A stretch of DNA of 64,000 bases. It comes from Zelopaecilomyces penicillatus. Taxonomy: Eukaryota; Ascomycota; Sordariomycetes; Hypocreales; Pseudodiploosporaceae. Under the pieces are notes generated by a model, which was not told where the DNA came from, made no database searches, and worked only from the letters and a program-made list of their open reading frames with translations. The first letter of the stretch is position 1, and each line of letters opens with the position of its first letter. The position numbers and the translations under genes are program-made. The DNA lies in contig VCCP01000004.1 in assembly GCA_005765155.1 (NCBI GenBank), positions 4,650,001 to 4,714,000 of the forward strand, written 5' to 3'. Of this stretch, positions 22,601 to 35,600 are shown one piece after another.

Positions 22601-24682
22601 AGTTGTATTATACCGTCATGCGCCCCCATGCTGTAGCGTAGCACCACAGCATTGCCGAGTCTGGAGCAGCCACGCGCTACGGTGTCACAGCAAGAGTTCA
22701 ACTAATAATGGCATTTATTATCCAGTAACATGCTCGACTCCGTACTCCGAGCCTTGGAAGTACACAGAAGGAGGGCACTGACCACTCAAGGGGTCGTCCC
22801 CTTCCATCTTTTTCTTGGCATTTGGGGCAACCGACCTGGGCGCTATTGATGCTATAATAGTGCAACATCACCGTGTATATTTGGCAAAAAGGTTGGAAGA
22901 GCCCTACCCTGCCCTGCCCTGCCCTGCATAAAGGGGGACGCTGAAGAGCACAGGGCCTAGATTGGGGCCTTTGACAGTGGAGCTGCACTGTTCTCTACTA
23001 CAATCGCTGTAGCCTCGTCATCTGGGTACTGGGTCGTTTCCATCTACAGAGCTTGCATGCACCCTACGGAGGATGCGCGGCGTAGCCGTTTCTAGGCACA
23101 ACGAGTCGATACTAATCGCGGTACCTGTAATTACCTCCACGGTTCCATCAGACAGCCTGGAACCTCCCTGTCCGGCCACTGTACGCTTGTCCTTTTTTGT
23201 TTCCAAAACACCAATGCACACAACACAAAAACAAGCCAATGCGAATCATATTCCTACTACACACCCACGCCGCTCCGCCCCCCCTTGTCACCGGGTCTCC
23301 TCTCCGTGCGGATTCCCCATCAGAAATCAAGCTTTGCCCATCTGGTGACGGACGGTCTTGGCTCTGCTGGTCGGTCTCCCTGGGCCTAGCCTTACTGCAC
23401 GTGCTGGGGTGGGACTACCGCATGTGTGGGTTTTTTTCGTTGTTCCACCCACTGACTGTCCTTGCTCACCGCAGTCCCGAGACTGGTTCATCGTTCGACG
23501 CAATTCAGCCGTTCTCGTACTCGAACGGTCCTTTGCTACGCCATTGTACTGCTACTTTGCTGTATTTCGTGGTGGTGGTGGTTGCTTGTTGCTTGCGCTG
23601 TGTGCAGCCAACACCGAGGCCAGGACATCTACACCCTTCGATTAATTGCTGTTGCCGCCACTGCCCTGCAGTTCGTGATCGCCTCCCTGGCCACAGACAG
23701 ACAGACAGACAATTCTACTGCTAATACAGCAGCGCGTCGGCTCCATCCTTACCACAATCCTAGCTTGGCGACAAGCAAAAAGCCAAGGCGCCGCCCCAGC
23801 GTCGCATTCAGGACTCGACCACGTCGCTTTTCTCGCCTATCTTCGACGGCCTCCCGGAAAGACGTCCCCCCCAGCTCTTATTTTCTAGCTGCCCAGGGGG
23901 AGAATGCCGTTGTGACTCCGTTGTGACTCCGTTGTGATTCCGTTGTGGCTTCTGGACTCCATTAGCTGGCTGATTGATCCTCTCGGTGCTGTCTGATCCC
24001 ATTTCCCGGGCCGGCTGGTTCGTGCAAAAGGTACTTCGTACAAGGGATTGTATCACCCGTTGTCACCGTTGCTGCTGTCCCAAGTCAGCAGCATTGCCCA
24101 ATACAGCAATCCGGCTGGGTGGCACTGCTGTTAGCTTTGCTCACTACCGCCGATCAGCCTCGCGCCTGTCGCTGAAACCCGTTCATCCATCTCTCTTTTT
24201 CTTCCCTTTGTTTCTCTTCCCCTTCTCCTCCGTTATCAACCCCCATCTCCCCCCGACCGGCTCTCTGCGTGCCGGTTGGTTCTTGGCCGACACTTCGAGT
24301 TTTGGGTGCTCTGGATCGGATTCTGCAAGGGACGGGGCTCCATCGCTGGCGCAGGCCTTTCTTGCTCATCGCTGTAACCTTTCAGGATCATGCTTCTTTG
24401 TGCCTCGTTAATTGCGAAGTCCCTTGATTGGACTCACGCCTAACAACAAGCAAAGTGCGCACCATTGTTCTCTCAACAACACCGCCCCGGTTGGCTATTC
24501 GACCTAGATCCAATTGATCGTATCTGTTTGATAGCGATTCCATATTTTTCTCAGCTTCTAGCTGAAGCTGCAGTACCACCATCTGAGACAGTTCCTGCGC
24601 GACTGTTGATCTTGTCACAGCGCTCAGCTTGCTCCACCTGTGCTGCTCTTCTTTTCTGCAAGCCCTATCTACAACCGCAACC
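19613..24682. other. 5-kb gene-free region upstream of the potassium transporter
   Basis: No ORF here has recognisable protein features, splice support or a conserved motif. Visible patches: G run at 20,206-20,215; TGC repeats near 21,050; (CAGG)n at 22,261-22,277; (CCCTG)n at 22,902-22,928; an 11-bp tandem repeat at 23,908-23,951; pyrimidine-rich sequence from about 23,950 to 24,680 that fits a long promoter/leader of the transporter gene. The length is unusual for this gene-dense arm. A long non-coding RNA or a poorly conserved gene cannot be excluded. Confidence 0.5.
23908..23951. repeat. Four tandem copies of an 11-bp unit (CCGTTGTGACT)
   Basis: The unit reads CCGTTGTGACT twice, then CCGTTGTGATT and CCGTTGTGGCT. 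The first copy begins GCCGTTG. It lies about 730 bp upstream of the potassium transporter start and could be an iterated factor-binding site or simply a minisatellite. Confidence 0.7.
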
Positions 24683-27665
24683 ATGTTGGACGACACGCGC
24701 TCCTACATTTGGGGGCAGTTCCGGTCTGCCAGACCATCCTTCGTATCCAAAAAACCAAATTTCAACTTCATCACGGTGCATTGTTAGTGTCACCCTTCCC
24801 ACGTGGATTCAAGACTGGTTATGTGCTGACTCGGGTTCCTGCAGATTTCTGGATTATCGGTGCAACGTTGTTCGCATCGGTCCTCATTTATGGCGGCGGC
24901 AAAACCAACACCCGCTATATCGATTCCCTAATGTTTGCCAGTGGCGCAAACACACAGGCTGGTCTAAATCCAATTGATGTCAATGATCTGAATGGGTTCC
25001 AGCAGTCCATGATTTACTTATTTGCTCTGCTGTCAAACCCGATATCTTTGCATACCTCCGTTGTCTTCCTCCGCCTGTACTGGTTTGAGAAGCGCTTTCA
25101 AAGCTGGGCCAAGGAAGTGCGCCAAAGACGTCCGTCTTTTACCAAGTCTAGGTCAAAGGGACGACCCGATCTCAGCCGCGCTGAGCAAGATGTCGGTGTT
25201 AATGGTCGAGACATTACCGTTATTCCGCGAAACGGCAAAGCCCCGCGACTCACCAACGATGGCACGGTTCTGGATGGAGAGCATGATGCGGCTCCCACTG
25301 CCACAGTCCCTGATGATAAGAGTGATACGACAACCATGACAGAAGACCCAAATCGAAGCATTGGGCTTGAGTCTTTGGAGAAGCCTGGTGCAAATGGACT
25401 GCACTATAACCAAGGACAAGGCGCCGACGCCACTCCTTCTGACGGTCAAGATTTCACAGATGCAAGCCTGGGCTACCCCACGGGTCAACCAGCCATCACA
25501 TTTGCGGAAACCGTGAAGAGAAGCGACGGTATGGGTGACGATCGTACCAACTTCTCGCAACGCCGGGCCAATGCCGAGCATATTGCCATTCTGGAGCGAC
25601 AACGGAACCCACAGGACGATGATGTTCTCCGAATTCCTGGCCCACGAGATGCAGAGAAAGGCTTAGGGCCTAGACGACTTCTAGATCTTGAGTATCGCGA
25701 TGAGGATGACCAGAATCCAATGGCAAGAGGGCTCACAAGAGAATCGCACCCTGACGAGGCGGCCAATAACTCGAGGAGACTTCAAGGCCGTCAACCCACT
25801 ATCACGATTGCTGAACCAGAGCGTCGTAAGAGAGACGAACTAGTTGAAGATGCCAAAGTTATCGGTAGCACCATTGACAGTTTGAGGTTTCGAAAACCGA
25901 GATTCATGAGCAAACAAAGCCACGACCCCCAGGAGGAGGATGAGGAGTCCAAGGAGATTCGCCCCGTTGTGAGTAGGACCATGGACACCATCAGAACTGT
26001 CTTGTCTCGAGACAAGGTAGACGACATGCCGTACTTGAGTTATACGCCAACCATGGGCCGAAACTCAAATTTCGTGGGCTTGACCCTCGAGCAGCGCGAG
26101 GAGCTGGGTGGCATCGAATACAGATCTCTGCGGACCCTGGCGCTAGTTTTGATCTTTTATTTTTGGGTATTCCACATCCTAGGCCTGGTCTGTTTTCTGC
26201 CGTACATTCTTCATCACCGCAAGTACGCTCAGGTGCTCAAGGATGCCAGTATTGGTGAGGTTTGGTGGGCTTTTTGGACATCCAATATGGCCTTTATGGA
26301 TGTTGGCTTTTCTCTCACGGCAGACAGCATGAACTCGTTTGCAAAGTCGGAGTGGATACTAATGTCCATGTGGTTTTTCATCATCATTGGCAACACTGGT
26401 TTCCCAGTCATGCTTCGTTTCATCATCTGGGTCTTCTCCAAGCTTGCACCCAAGGGCTCTGGTATCTGGGAAGAATTGATGTTTCTCCTCGACCACCCAC
26501 GTCGTTGCTTCACCTTGCTTTTCCCATCCAATGCAAACTGGTGGCTGTTTTGGATTCTGGCCGTACTCAATGCGGTCGATCTACTCTTCTTTATTGTTCT
26601 CGATGTAAGTCTCTCATGCTCTTGCTTCTTGCATCCTCCTTATGAGTTTTATTTTATTTGTACTAATACCGTTTAAAGCTCGGGGCTGAACCAGTTGCCC
26701 AACTGCCACTCAAAAACCGTGTTGTTGTCGGCTTGTTTCAAGCAGCTTCCACCAGAACCGCCGGGTTTGCCGCCGTCAGCATGTCTGATCTGCATCCGGC
26801 CATGTCTATTCTCTACATGATTATGATGTATATATCCGTGTTCCCCATTGCCATTTCGATTCGCCGAACCAACGTCTACGAAGAAAAATCTCTTGGAATT
26901 TATCAAGATTATGCCGAAGATGATGAGGGGCCTGACGCCAGCGCCTTTTCCTACGTTGGAACCCATTTGCGGCGCCAGTTGTCCTTTGACTTGTGGTACG
27001 TGTTTTTGGGGTTCTTTGTCCTTGCCATTGCCGAAGGTGGCAAGATTATGGGCAAGAAATTCGACTTGTTTGCTATTCTTTTTGAGATTATCAGCGCTTA
27101 TGGTACTGTCGGCCTCAGTATCGGCGTACCAGGTGTAAATGCGTCATTGTCATCTCAATTTTCCGTCGTTGGTAAGCTTGTTATTATCGCCATGCAGATC
27201 CGAGGCCGTCATCGTGGCCTACCTTATGGTCTCGACCGCGCTGTGCTCTTACCGAACGAATCCCGTGACAAGAAGGAGGCTGAGCAGGCTGAGGCTGAAC
27301 TTGCTCGCACCAACACCGCCATGTCTGGAGCCATCACGACAGGTCTTCAGCGTTCGACGACTCGCCAGACAACGGGCACTCGAAACCGCAGCAAGAGTCG
27401 CGAACGTGTCAACAGTAATCTGATTTCTCAGTTTTTGCATCCAGGGCCAGTGGTTCAGCACGGCGCTCCAGTTGTGCGTTCGCGGAGCAGATCAATCGAT
27501 GTATCCAACAACAGAAGGGGCTCTTCTGATGTGCACGCCAGCATGTTGGAACCTTACAGGACTCAAACCGAGCCTGTGTTTGAAGAGGACTCCAGGGATT
27601 TGGCGACTGTGTCCAGCGCTGGGTCTCGATACAAGACGCAACGAGCAGGTACAACCCTGTTTTAG
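24683..27665 (+). CDS. TRK1: Trk-type high-affinity potassium transporter
   Basis: Plasma-membrane K+ uptake protein of the fungal Trk/Ktr family. Exons 24683-24782, 24845-26604 and 26679-27665 give 948 aa. All four pore loops are visible: SGANTQAGLN (about 66-74), MAFMDVGFSLTADSM, STRTAGFAAVSMSDLHPAM and SAYGTVGLSIGVPG. Between pore 1 and pore 2 lies the long hydrophilic cytoplasmic loop typical of fungal Trk (about 380 residues, rich in Asp/Arg/Pro). The first membrane helix spans the exon 1/2 junction (VHYFWIIGATLFASVLIY). The C-terminus is a Ser/Arg-rich tail (RSRSRSIDVSNNRRGSS) that is probably cytoplasmic and phosphorylated. Intron 1 is 62 nt and intron 2 is 74 nt. The start ATG 24683 gives MLDDTRSYIWGQFRSARPSF, a standard N-terminus. 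It converges with the VPS9 gene. Confidence 0.93.
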
Positions 27666-28532
27666 ATCCTCCCTGGATATGGCTTTTTCCTTTTACTCAG
27701 GGGCTACTCTCGACTATCCCCCAAATCAACAAATCGATCCCCTATTTATCTCTCTCACTCTATTTTACTCTTTATGAACACGAATGCTCGCGTATGAAAG
27801 ATTCGCGGAGGACGGAAACCAGCCCGCCCATTGAGGTGACCCAGCGGCACGGGGAGGAGTACAGGTGCATATATAAAACGGGTTTACCATTGGTGTCTTT
27901 TTTTTATTTATTTATTTCCTTTTATAGATGATGTATTTGGTGGGTTAAGGGCTGGGGCATCTTCCCCTCATCTTTGGGAGGGCGTAGTGTGTATATTACC
28001 GAACTGCTTTGATGCACAAATGCATGACCAGACGTTTTGGTTTTTCATGATGTTGTTGAGCATGGTGCTTTATAAAAGAGGAGTTGTTGGTACATGAGAT
28101 AGCAGGCAATATCGTTTGGACCATGTAGCCGGCTGCATACATAGTTTAAAACATACAAAGCTTTCCCTTGAATGAGTTTCAATTACTAAGACTGCTTGTT
28201 GATTTCAACCGTCACGTCACCCGTGGAGGAGTTTATTGACTACCAAGTTTTATATTGATCTCATCTTCTCTATTTCCTATATACGCCAGATTTTCAAACA
28301 CTAGATATCATACCGCACAGTCCCAATTCCGAAGCGCCAGCCCCCATTCCCCCCCAACCAGAGTTCCTCTGGCGTTTTGCTGTATTATATAGATTTGCCC
28401 ATCATCTCTTCATACATGTATGTATATATTATGATAACTTTCTCAAAAAAGACAAGAAAAAAAAACATATGCTTCGTCTGATTTATTGATTCATTTCATT
28501 TAAAAGAATTTCCCTTCACATCTCTTTCAAGT
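27666..28532. other. Intergenic region between convergent genes
   Basis: 867 bp between the stops of the potassium transporter (+) and the VPS9 gene (-). It has T-rich and A-rich tracts (27,898-27,925; 28,445-28,470) suitable for 3'-end formation on both strands. No ORF of note. Confidence 0.6.
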
Positions 28533-30950
28533 CTACTTCTCTTCAAAAGCACCCATGTTATCAAGTGCTCCGGCAAGGCGGCGGTAGTCTTTGAGAAGGT
28601 CTAGGACCTCGCTCAGTTTCAGATCTCCTGGATTTTCTAGCTGCATAAACCGCTTGTTGGGCGGCGCAACTTTGGGTTTGTTCTTGGGAGGTAGGACTGC
28701 AGCAATGTCTGGAAAGGCCTGTAAGCAGGGTTAGTGAACATTTCTGTGATGAGATGGATTGGAAGAGTAAAGTGAAGGGAATACTACTTACAGCTGCCAG
28801 ATCCCCTCCATCAGTTGGCTTTACTACTTCTTTTGGTGCCTCTTTTGTGATGGAGGGCGGTGGATTTGCAGCAGCGACCGGTGCTGGTGCTGGTGTCGGT
28901 GTCGGCGTAGTTCGACCAAAGCCGCGCATCATGCCGATGCTCGATAATCTGGAAATGGGGTTAAAGGTATTCCCGAGGCTGCGCATCTGATCTAGCATTG
29001 CCGGACTCTGTGGACCTGGTGTCGGCGCCAGGGTAGCAGTTTTTGACTCCTCCGCAAAGAGCACCTTTTTGGATGAGCTGGCGGCGCTTCGTCCACTCAG
29101 CGCACTATCCACGCTGCGGTCTCTACGACCACCAATGAGGTTAAGTACACGATCCTCCGGCACTGTTGGTGGTTTCAACTGCTCCGTCTCCTCTGACCTG
29201 CCCGCAGAGCCAGTGCCGCTGACGTTATCCTCGTCATCCGGCGGTGGGGTGCTGACCAGCTTTCTGGCCTCATCTAAAGTCCTGGGGACGACGATGGACT
29301 CCTGTGGCCCATCTTGGCGCTCCTTGAGTTTGCCAATTAGAAAATTGTAGCTCTCCCCGAGACTGTTGGAGATGTTCTTGAGACTCTGGTCTGCCGAGTT
29401 CAAGACTGCGTCACTGGCAGCACCAAATGCCTGGGCCGGAGTATTAACCAGGTCGCTGAGCCGTCGGTTTCTCAAAACAGTGGTAGCCTTAAGACCTGAT
29501 GGGGATGCTGCAGGCTTCGAAGCTGTGGCATTCTCTGTGCTGGCCGAAGTAGCACTTTGTGAGGGAGCAGCCAGTCCTTGAGAGTAGGCTGGAGGAAATG
29601 TTTCCGCCCTGGATATTCCTTGTTGATTTGTAGATTTGGCTGGCCCTGAGAGATGTTCATCAGCCCTCAAGGTGGCAAGGTCCACAGTTTGCAGGAAACT
29701 AACGGCTGCCTCGAGATTCGTTAGGCAATAGGCCGCCTCTCCGGTGAGTTTAGTCTCCCAACGAAAGTTTTGGATAAAGTTCAGGTCACTGATGACATGC
29801 AGGTTCTCTGGTGGCAGGGTGATGAGTGCGTAGATGAGCATTGGCATGATCTCGTCTGCGGATGCCGAAGGATGGAACTCAGCAAGAGTGTCGACGATGC
29901 TCTTATGTGCAGCTTTCAGTTGGTTCAGTTTTCCCAGCGGATATCTTGACTGGCCCATGCGTATTAGATCTTTCCTGGCAGCGCCCATCTGCATCTGTAT
30001 TTCCTGAGACTTATCACCAGCCGAGCCTGGCTCAGCATTATCCACAGATTCACCCCATAGCTCTACCCCCAGATCGGCAGGGCCAATACCAACTAGCGCC
30101 AGCGCAGCAGTCTTGGACCTAAGTTTATCATCCTGCGCCTCGTCTTGTGTGCTTCTGTGGCGATAGATCCGATCGTAAATGCCCTCACAAAGCCTCCGTT
30201 CAATGGCCTCCTCCAGCAAACTTCGCTTTGCCTCGAGGGCCTTCCTGGCCCGTTTTCGCTCGGCCATCTCCTCTGCCGTTATCATCTGGCGCTCCACACT
30301 CAATGCTGGCTGATCCTTGGAACTTAGCGATGATGCTTTTGAACGCAGACGGCTGGCGGCAGAAGAAATGGACGATATTGATGGAGCAGGCGAGGCATCA
30401 CGACTCTGTCGCGAAGCGAGGGCGCTTATGTGTGTTGCAATATGGGAAGAGGCCGTGGCATAGAAATCTTGAAAGAGCTGCGATAGCCTTGCAATATTTG
30501 GAGGCGTCTTGTGTACTTTAGCTCCGAGAGACTCGACAAAGCTAGCGAGAGAATACCATTAGGATACCCGCATTGGAAACTGGTTTGTAAGGTAATTAAT
30601 TATACACACCTGTCTGTCATTGAAATAAGCTCAATTGGGAGATCATCGAGTTCAATCGAAGCTCGAGTTGTCTCGGGGCCATCCTCAGCCTCGGAATGCT
30701 CGCCCGTCTCGAAGGCGTCAAGAGCTTTGGCGTCGGCATCGTCTTCTAGCGGATTATCGACGGGAGATCCATTTTGAAAGGTATGAGCCCGCTTTGGCAG
30801 TCTTAGGTTGTCATGGTCGGTCTGGCTCGTCTGGCTCGTCTGGGGGGAGAAGGAGGAGATTCGGACGGGACCCGGCCGGCCTGCAGGTGTTGTTTCGCTG
30901 GGGCTTGGAGGAGCCATTGGCTGGCGGTCCAAAGGACGATAGACTATCAT
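28533..30950 (-). CDS. VPS9-domain protein (Rab5-type guanine nucleotide exchange factor)
   Basis: Probable exchange factor for Rab5/Vps21-class GTPases in endosomal traffic. Exons 30950-30610, 30541-28792 and 28718-28533 join to 758 aa. Disordered Ser/Pro-rich N-terminus, then a helical bundle (TDSFVESLGAKVHKTPPNIARLSQLFQ split over two segments), a charged coiled-coil-like helix (EEMAERKRARKALEAKRSLLEE), then the VPS9 domain at about 313-403 with YPLGKLNQL, the signature ADEIMPMLIYALI (342-354) and the conserved LNFIQNF and GEAAYCLTNLEAAVSFL. The long tail is low-complexity, and the last exon encodes a helical end (LSEVLDLLKDYRRLAGALDN). ATG 30917 is an alternative start. The 70-nt and 73-nt introns have proper GT-AG ends; without the second, the frame runs into a nonsense tail. 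Confidence 0.88.
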
Positions 30951-31696
30951 TACAAAAGTGTGTGAGCTTCTTGGGTGGGATAGAACTGGTGATGATCTGG
31001 AAACGGTGCGGGGCGGTAGGAAACCAACTACCTAATTGTATCTGGGAATGGGGAGGAGGAACCAAAACCAGTGATGTGTATACGTACGCTGAATGTCAAG
31101 GCTGCATGCGATGGCCGAATCTAGAAGCAGCAGTGGCCGGCTGGTCAATCAAGGGATGGGATTTGAGACAGAACGCGGCTACGATGTAAGGAATCAGGAC
31201 AGCGGTCGGTTCCCAGATGTTTGGTGAGGGGGGCCGTGGATGAGTTGCAGATGAGGCTGTAGTGGTCGTCGTGGCGTCTGTTATGTTACGGCAGCGTGAC
31301 AAATATAGCGAGGGGGGCACACGAGCAGACACAGTAGTGAGATGGAGGAAGAAGGTATAATTAGATGACGATGGGAGAGCTTCATGCAGCATCTCCTTTG
31401 GCTAGAGGCTACAGTAGGAATCTAGGTAGGATGGGGGAGTTTGGCAGGTGAGGGTCCAGCTTATCGATGCCAAGACACACCTGGGGACGCGTCGTAGCGC
31501 TTTAGATTATGCACCAGCGTGGGTCGCTCTCAAACGTCCTGTAAAGGCCACTGAAGTTCTGATATTAGTCCATTAAAGTCTGCTGAGCTGCCCCTGGGCT
31601 GAGCTCTGTGTACGGTGTGTGTAGTAGTGGGCAAATTAACACCCGCTATGGATGGACGCACTAATGATCCAGTGTGAGCTAAAGCCGTTGAGCTAC
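30951..31696. other. Intergenic region up to the transposon nest
   Basis: Promoter and leader of the VPS9 gene, then about 400 bp of ordinary composition up to the TA target site at 31,697. No RIP-like bias is visible here, so the compositional break falls inside the transposon's end. No gene seen. Confidence 0.6.
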
Positions 31697-31698
31697 TA

Positions 31699-31799
31699 AC
31701 CGTGCCACGCCCCACTTTTTTGGGTCTCGCAAATGCTCGCACCACCAAAGGTGGTGCTCATCAGCAAGGTGGCCACATCAGCAACGTGGCCACCTTTTT
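31699..31799 (+). repeat. Left terminal inverted repeat of the Fot1/pogo-like element
   Basis: Exact inverted match to 47,337-47,437. It contains two internal palindromes: GCACCACCAAAGGTGGTGC, and an AGGTGGCCAC/GTGGCCACCT pair around a 9-bp spacer, so single strands could fold into hairpins. Confidence 0.95.
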
Positions 31800-31839
31800 C
31801 AACCATTATTCTTCAATTAATTCTACAGCCTCAACAACA

Positions 31840-32280
31840 ACAAAAATACCAGGAACTGAAGCTGAATTACATATCATACAGGCTCTTTAATATATGGAAG
31901 AAAACCTAGGCTTAAAATTCGCAATAATAGCTCAGCAATTCAGTATTTTATAAAAAACTCTATAATACTGTTCTTAAGGTATTAGTGCAAGAATTAGATA
32001 TCCTATATAAAATACCAAGCTAAGCTAGAAAGAAGAAGTTATATTATATTATTATATTAATCGATTAGATAATATAAATTTTATAATATACCTAGAGTTT
32101 ATTATTAATATAGCAAACTATATTTTAAGAGAGTGATCTTTAATATTATTATCCTTAACCCCAGAGACTATTAGAAAGGCCTGGATTATATGCTTTCTCC
32201 AGCGCTATAATTACTTTAAATACCTTTAAAAAAAGCTTGATTCAAATCACTAAGCTTCTAAAGATATCCCTTGAGTTACT
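31840..32280 (+). pseudogene. Transposase, N-terminal part (Fot1/pogo-like), decayed
   Basis: One plus-strand frame, with in-frame stops at many former Gln/Trp codons, reads KKLYNTVLKVLVQ and ERPGLYAFSSAIITLNTFKK, arranged like the helix-turn-helix and CENP-B-like DNA-binding part of Fot1/pogo transposases. It ends abruptly at the TTACT target site where the LTR retrotransposon enters. Stops are of the TAA/TAG kind expected from C-to-T or G-to-A change. Confidence 0.6.
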
Positions 32281-32686
32281 TTAATGGCTGGGTTAAACAC
32301 ACCCCCTTACTAATTGACTAAGCCATAGCTATATAAGCTGCACTTAAAGGGATTGAACTGTATAAGTAGATAGACCATACCCAGGCCATTTAAATGGGCA
32401 GACATCATCGAATTCAAGTTTTTTTCCCTCCCTTCTACCTAAGAATTTTCTAGTATATTTAAAAGACTAGCTATTAAAAAGCTATCTTCTTTATCTAATC
32501 AGTTATAGGATGATTAATTGATCCCTTAAGTTCAATTCATTATATCACTGCTTTATAGCTTTTCTTGCTTATTTAATCCTTGTAAACTATACTAGCTATA
32601 TAATTACCCTAAAATCACCCTATAGTTCTATAGATAGTATTAATATTATTATATATATTGTTTTCCTTTTATTAAAACTAATAATT
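32281..32686 (+). repeat. 5' LTR of the Gypsy-type element
   Basis: Direct repeat of 45,679-46,074, with many differences that are nearly all C/T or G/A; it is the more altered copy (for example TTAATGGC for TTGATGGC at the start, ATTAAA for ATCAAA at the end). Shared landmarks include ACACCCCCTTACTA and TAAGAATTTTCTAGTATATT. Confidence 0.9.
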
Positions 32687-35600
32687 AAGATAAAGGGATA
32701 TCTTATTTGCTTTACTATTAGAAGGATTAATTGATACTAGACTAATAATATAATATATTTAGGGGCACTTTTAAGCTATTATAAGGATTAGTCTAAGAAG
32801 AATTATTATAGGCACCCTTATAAGACCTTCTAATTAGTATAATCAGGAGATACCTTTAAGGATAATAACCTAGAAATCTAAAAGCAAAAGAGTTAAGCTT
32901 ATTTATTAAAAGATCTAAAGTCTATAAAGCAGAGATATTATATATTATCCTAGTTAAATAATAAGGTATTATTAATTTCTTTTCTATTAGAATCTAATAT
33001 TATAGAATATTAAACTATTAAGAGAAAAAATAAGGGAATATTTAATCCTAAGATAAGCTTCTATTTAGAATATATATAAAAGATAACTTATCTATTAAAT
33101 ATTAGATTAAAAAGATAGGGTATTCTAAACTTATTAATTTTATTTAATTAAAATATAAGTAAGCATAGAAAGAATCACTATAGATAATTAGCTTATATAG
33201 CTTCTAATATTAATTACCTAATTAATAATAAGTAATATCAGCTATATATTAACCCTTGATTTTACTTTTTTATACTATAGATTAATATTCTAATAATTTA
33301 GTTAATTTTAGGAAATATTTTTATCTCTCTTCTCTTTTTATAGGTCTTATCCTTAATACTAAAGAAGCTTTCTATTTAAGAGTAATCTTAATATTTTAGA
33401 AATAAAATACTATTTAATTATAATAATATAGAAACTATTATCCTTAACTTAAGTATAATACCTATCCCTAAAGGAAAGGTTTTATATTAATATTAGGATA
33501 TAATTAATAAGGTATTATTATATAAGAGTTAAGATAACTCCTTCTTAGATTGGATATCTAAATATCTTTATAATAAGAAGCCTTTATTACTATTAAATCT
33601 TCTTAGTATACTATTAGCCTTTAATTTAAATAGATACTCTTTATACCAAAGAAAAAGACCTTTAAATAGCTCTAACTCTATTATTAGAATTATTACTCCT
33701 AAGACTATTACCCCTAATATCCTTACTCTAAGCACTCCTTTATCTAGTATAATATCTATTATAAATTCTAATAGCTCTTCCCCTAATAGATTAGACTTAT
33801 AATCAATTGATTAGCTAAGGGATAATATTATTAAGAGTTTTTAGTAAAGTATTACTAAAACTAATATCACTCTCCTTAATAGTCTTAAGGATATCCTTAT
33901 TATAAATAAACCTAAGAGATATACTATTAATCTTAAGCTTATTAAATACTTTAATAGGACTAATATTATTAAATACCTTTTAAGCTATAAGCTTAAGATA
34001 AAAGATAATAATATAACTAATAAAGAGAAATATAACTACTTTATATATTATATAGTTAATGCTTATAAAGATATTATCTAAGGATTTATTTATAATCTCT
34101 TATAGATAAAAGCTAAAGAAATACTAAAGAATTATTTCTTTAAAGAAGACTTATAGTAATTAAGATTATATAAAGATTATTTAAAAGCATTTAAATAATA
34201 GCACTTAGAGTCTATTAAAGATATTCTAGATTGATTTAATAGATATAGATTCTATACTTCCTAATATAATTCAAATTAAAAGAACTTAAAATCATTATCT
34301 TATATATTATATAAGACTATATTAATAAGGCTCCTTATTAAGGTTATTTAAGCAAATTCTATTAATAATCCCTATAAACTTAAAAAGATATTATATAAAT
34401 AGCTTTAAGGATACTTTAATAGTTAAATGATTATTAGATTAGCTATTAAATAGTATAAGACTTCTAATAGTCTTAGAAACCAGATAAATATAATTACTAT
34501 TAGGGTAATACTTAATCAAGTTATTATAATAAAGAATCTGGTTATATAGGACCTTTACCCTAAAGAAAAGTTCTTTTTAACTATTACTAAAACTATATCC
34601 CTTAAAGCTAAGCTAATAGATATAAAGGAATTAATCAAGCTTATTAATAACCTTAAGATCAATATAGCTATTAAAGAAGATATTACTTAAATAATCATTA
34701 AAATACAGATAAGTATTAATATATATATTAATAAGGATCTATAGTATAAAGGCCTAATAAGTTTTTTATCTAATCAGATAATATTTAATCTTAATAATAG
34801 TAAGGATTTTAATATCTCCTTTCTTTAAAAGAGATAGGATAAGAATAATTATTAATACTATAACTTATTAAGCTATTTTCCCTTCTACTATAATAAATTA
34901 GTATATAATACTAAACTTAGGTTCTATATATATAATTTATATACTAGGATATTAAATCTAGAATATATTATAAATTAGAGTATAATTCCTTCTACTATTA
35001 TATAATAGTTCCTTAAGATAAAAGGATACTATTAGAAGCTTATAATAGCTTAAACTATTAACTTCCCTGATTATATAATTATATCCCTTATCCCCTTAAT
35101 TAAAGCCAGAGCCCCTTAGTACTTTAAATAGATATTAAATAAATATAAAGGTATAATCTTTAGAAAATATATCCCTTACCTAGGCCCTAAATAATAACCT
35201 ATAAAATTATAATACTTAGATATTATATCTAATAAAAATACAATCTAAACTTCTTTTATATTACTCTCTTAATATAAAGATATAAAGGATTAAATAATAT
35301 TAATATATATAATCAATATAAATACTAATAAAAGAAAGAGATAGAGGGGTAATAATAGAGAGTTAATCAAATCTCTAATTATTATATATTAAAAGCCCAC
35401 TCCTAAGGCTATCCTAACATCAGATAAAACAATACCTTCTAATCTAATAACTATACCTAAGAATATATTATAAATAATAGATTAGAATATAAGACTTCCT
35501 TACTATTAGTTAAAACTAAAAGAGATCTTACTTATAAAGATAATTATTATACCACTTTATATATTAATTAATCTTGATTTAGAGCTTAGAATAATTATAG

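Noticed and set aside
23197..23926. Several overlapping 90-175-codon frames
   Set aside because: They overlap in different frames, are Cys/Arg/Pro-rich as expected of GC-rich leader DNA, and none has splice or motif support.
24465..24977. 170-codon frame overlapping the start of the potassium transporter
   Set aside because: It begins with TTG, has no conserved motif and is out of frame with the transporter, whose spliced frame is fully supported.
31640..31700. tRNA-like sequence on the minus strand (TAGCTCAACGG and a small hairpin)
   Set aside because: No T-arm GTTC-type loop and no acceptor pairing; the anticodon-like loop has the wrong size.
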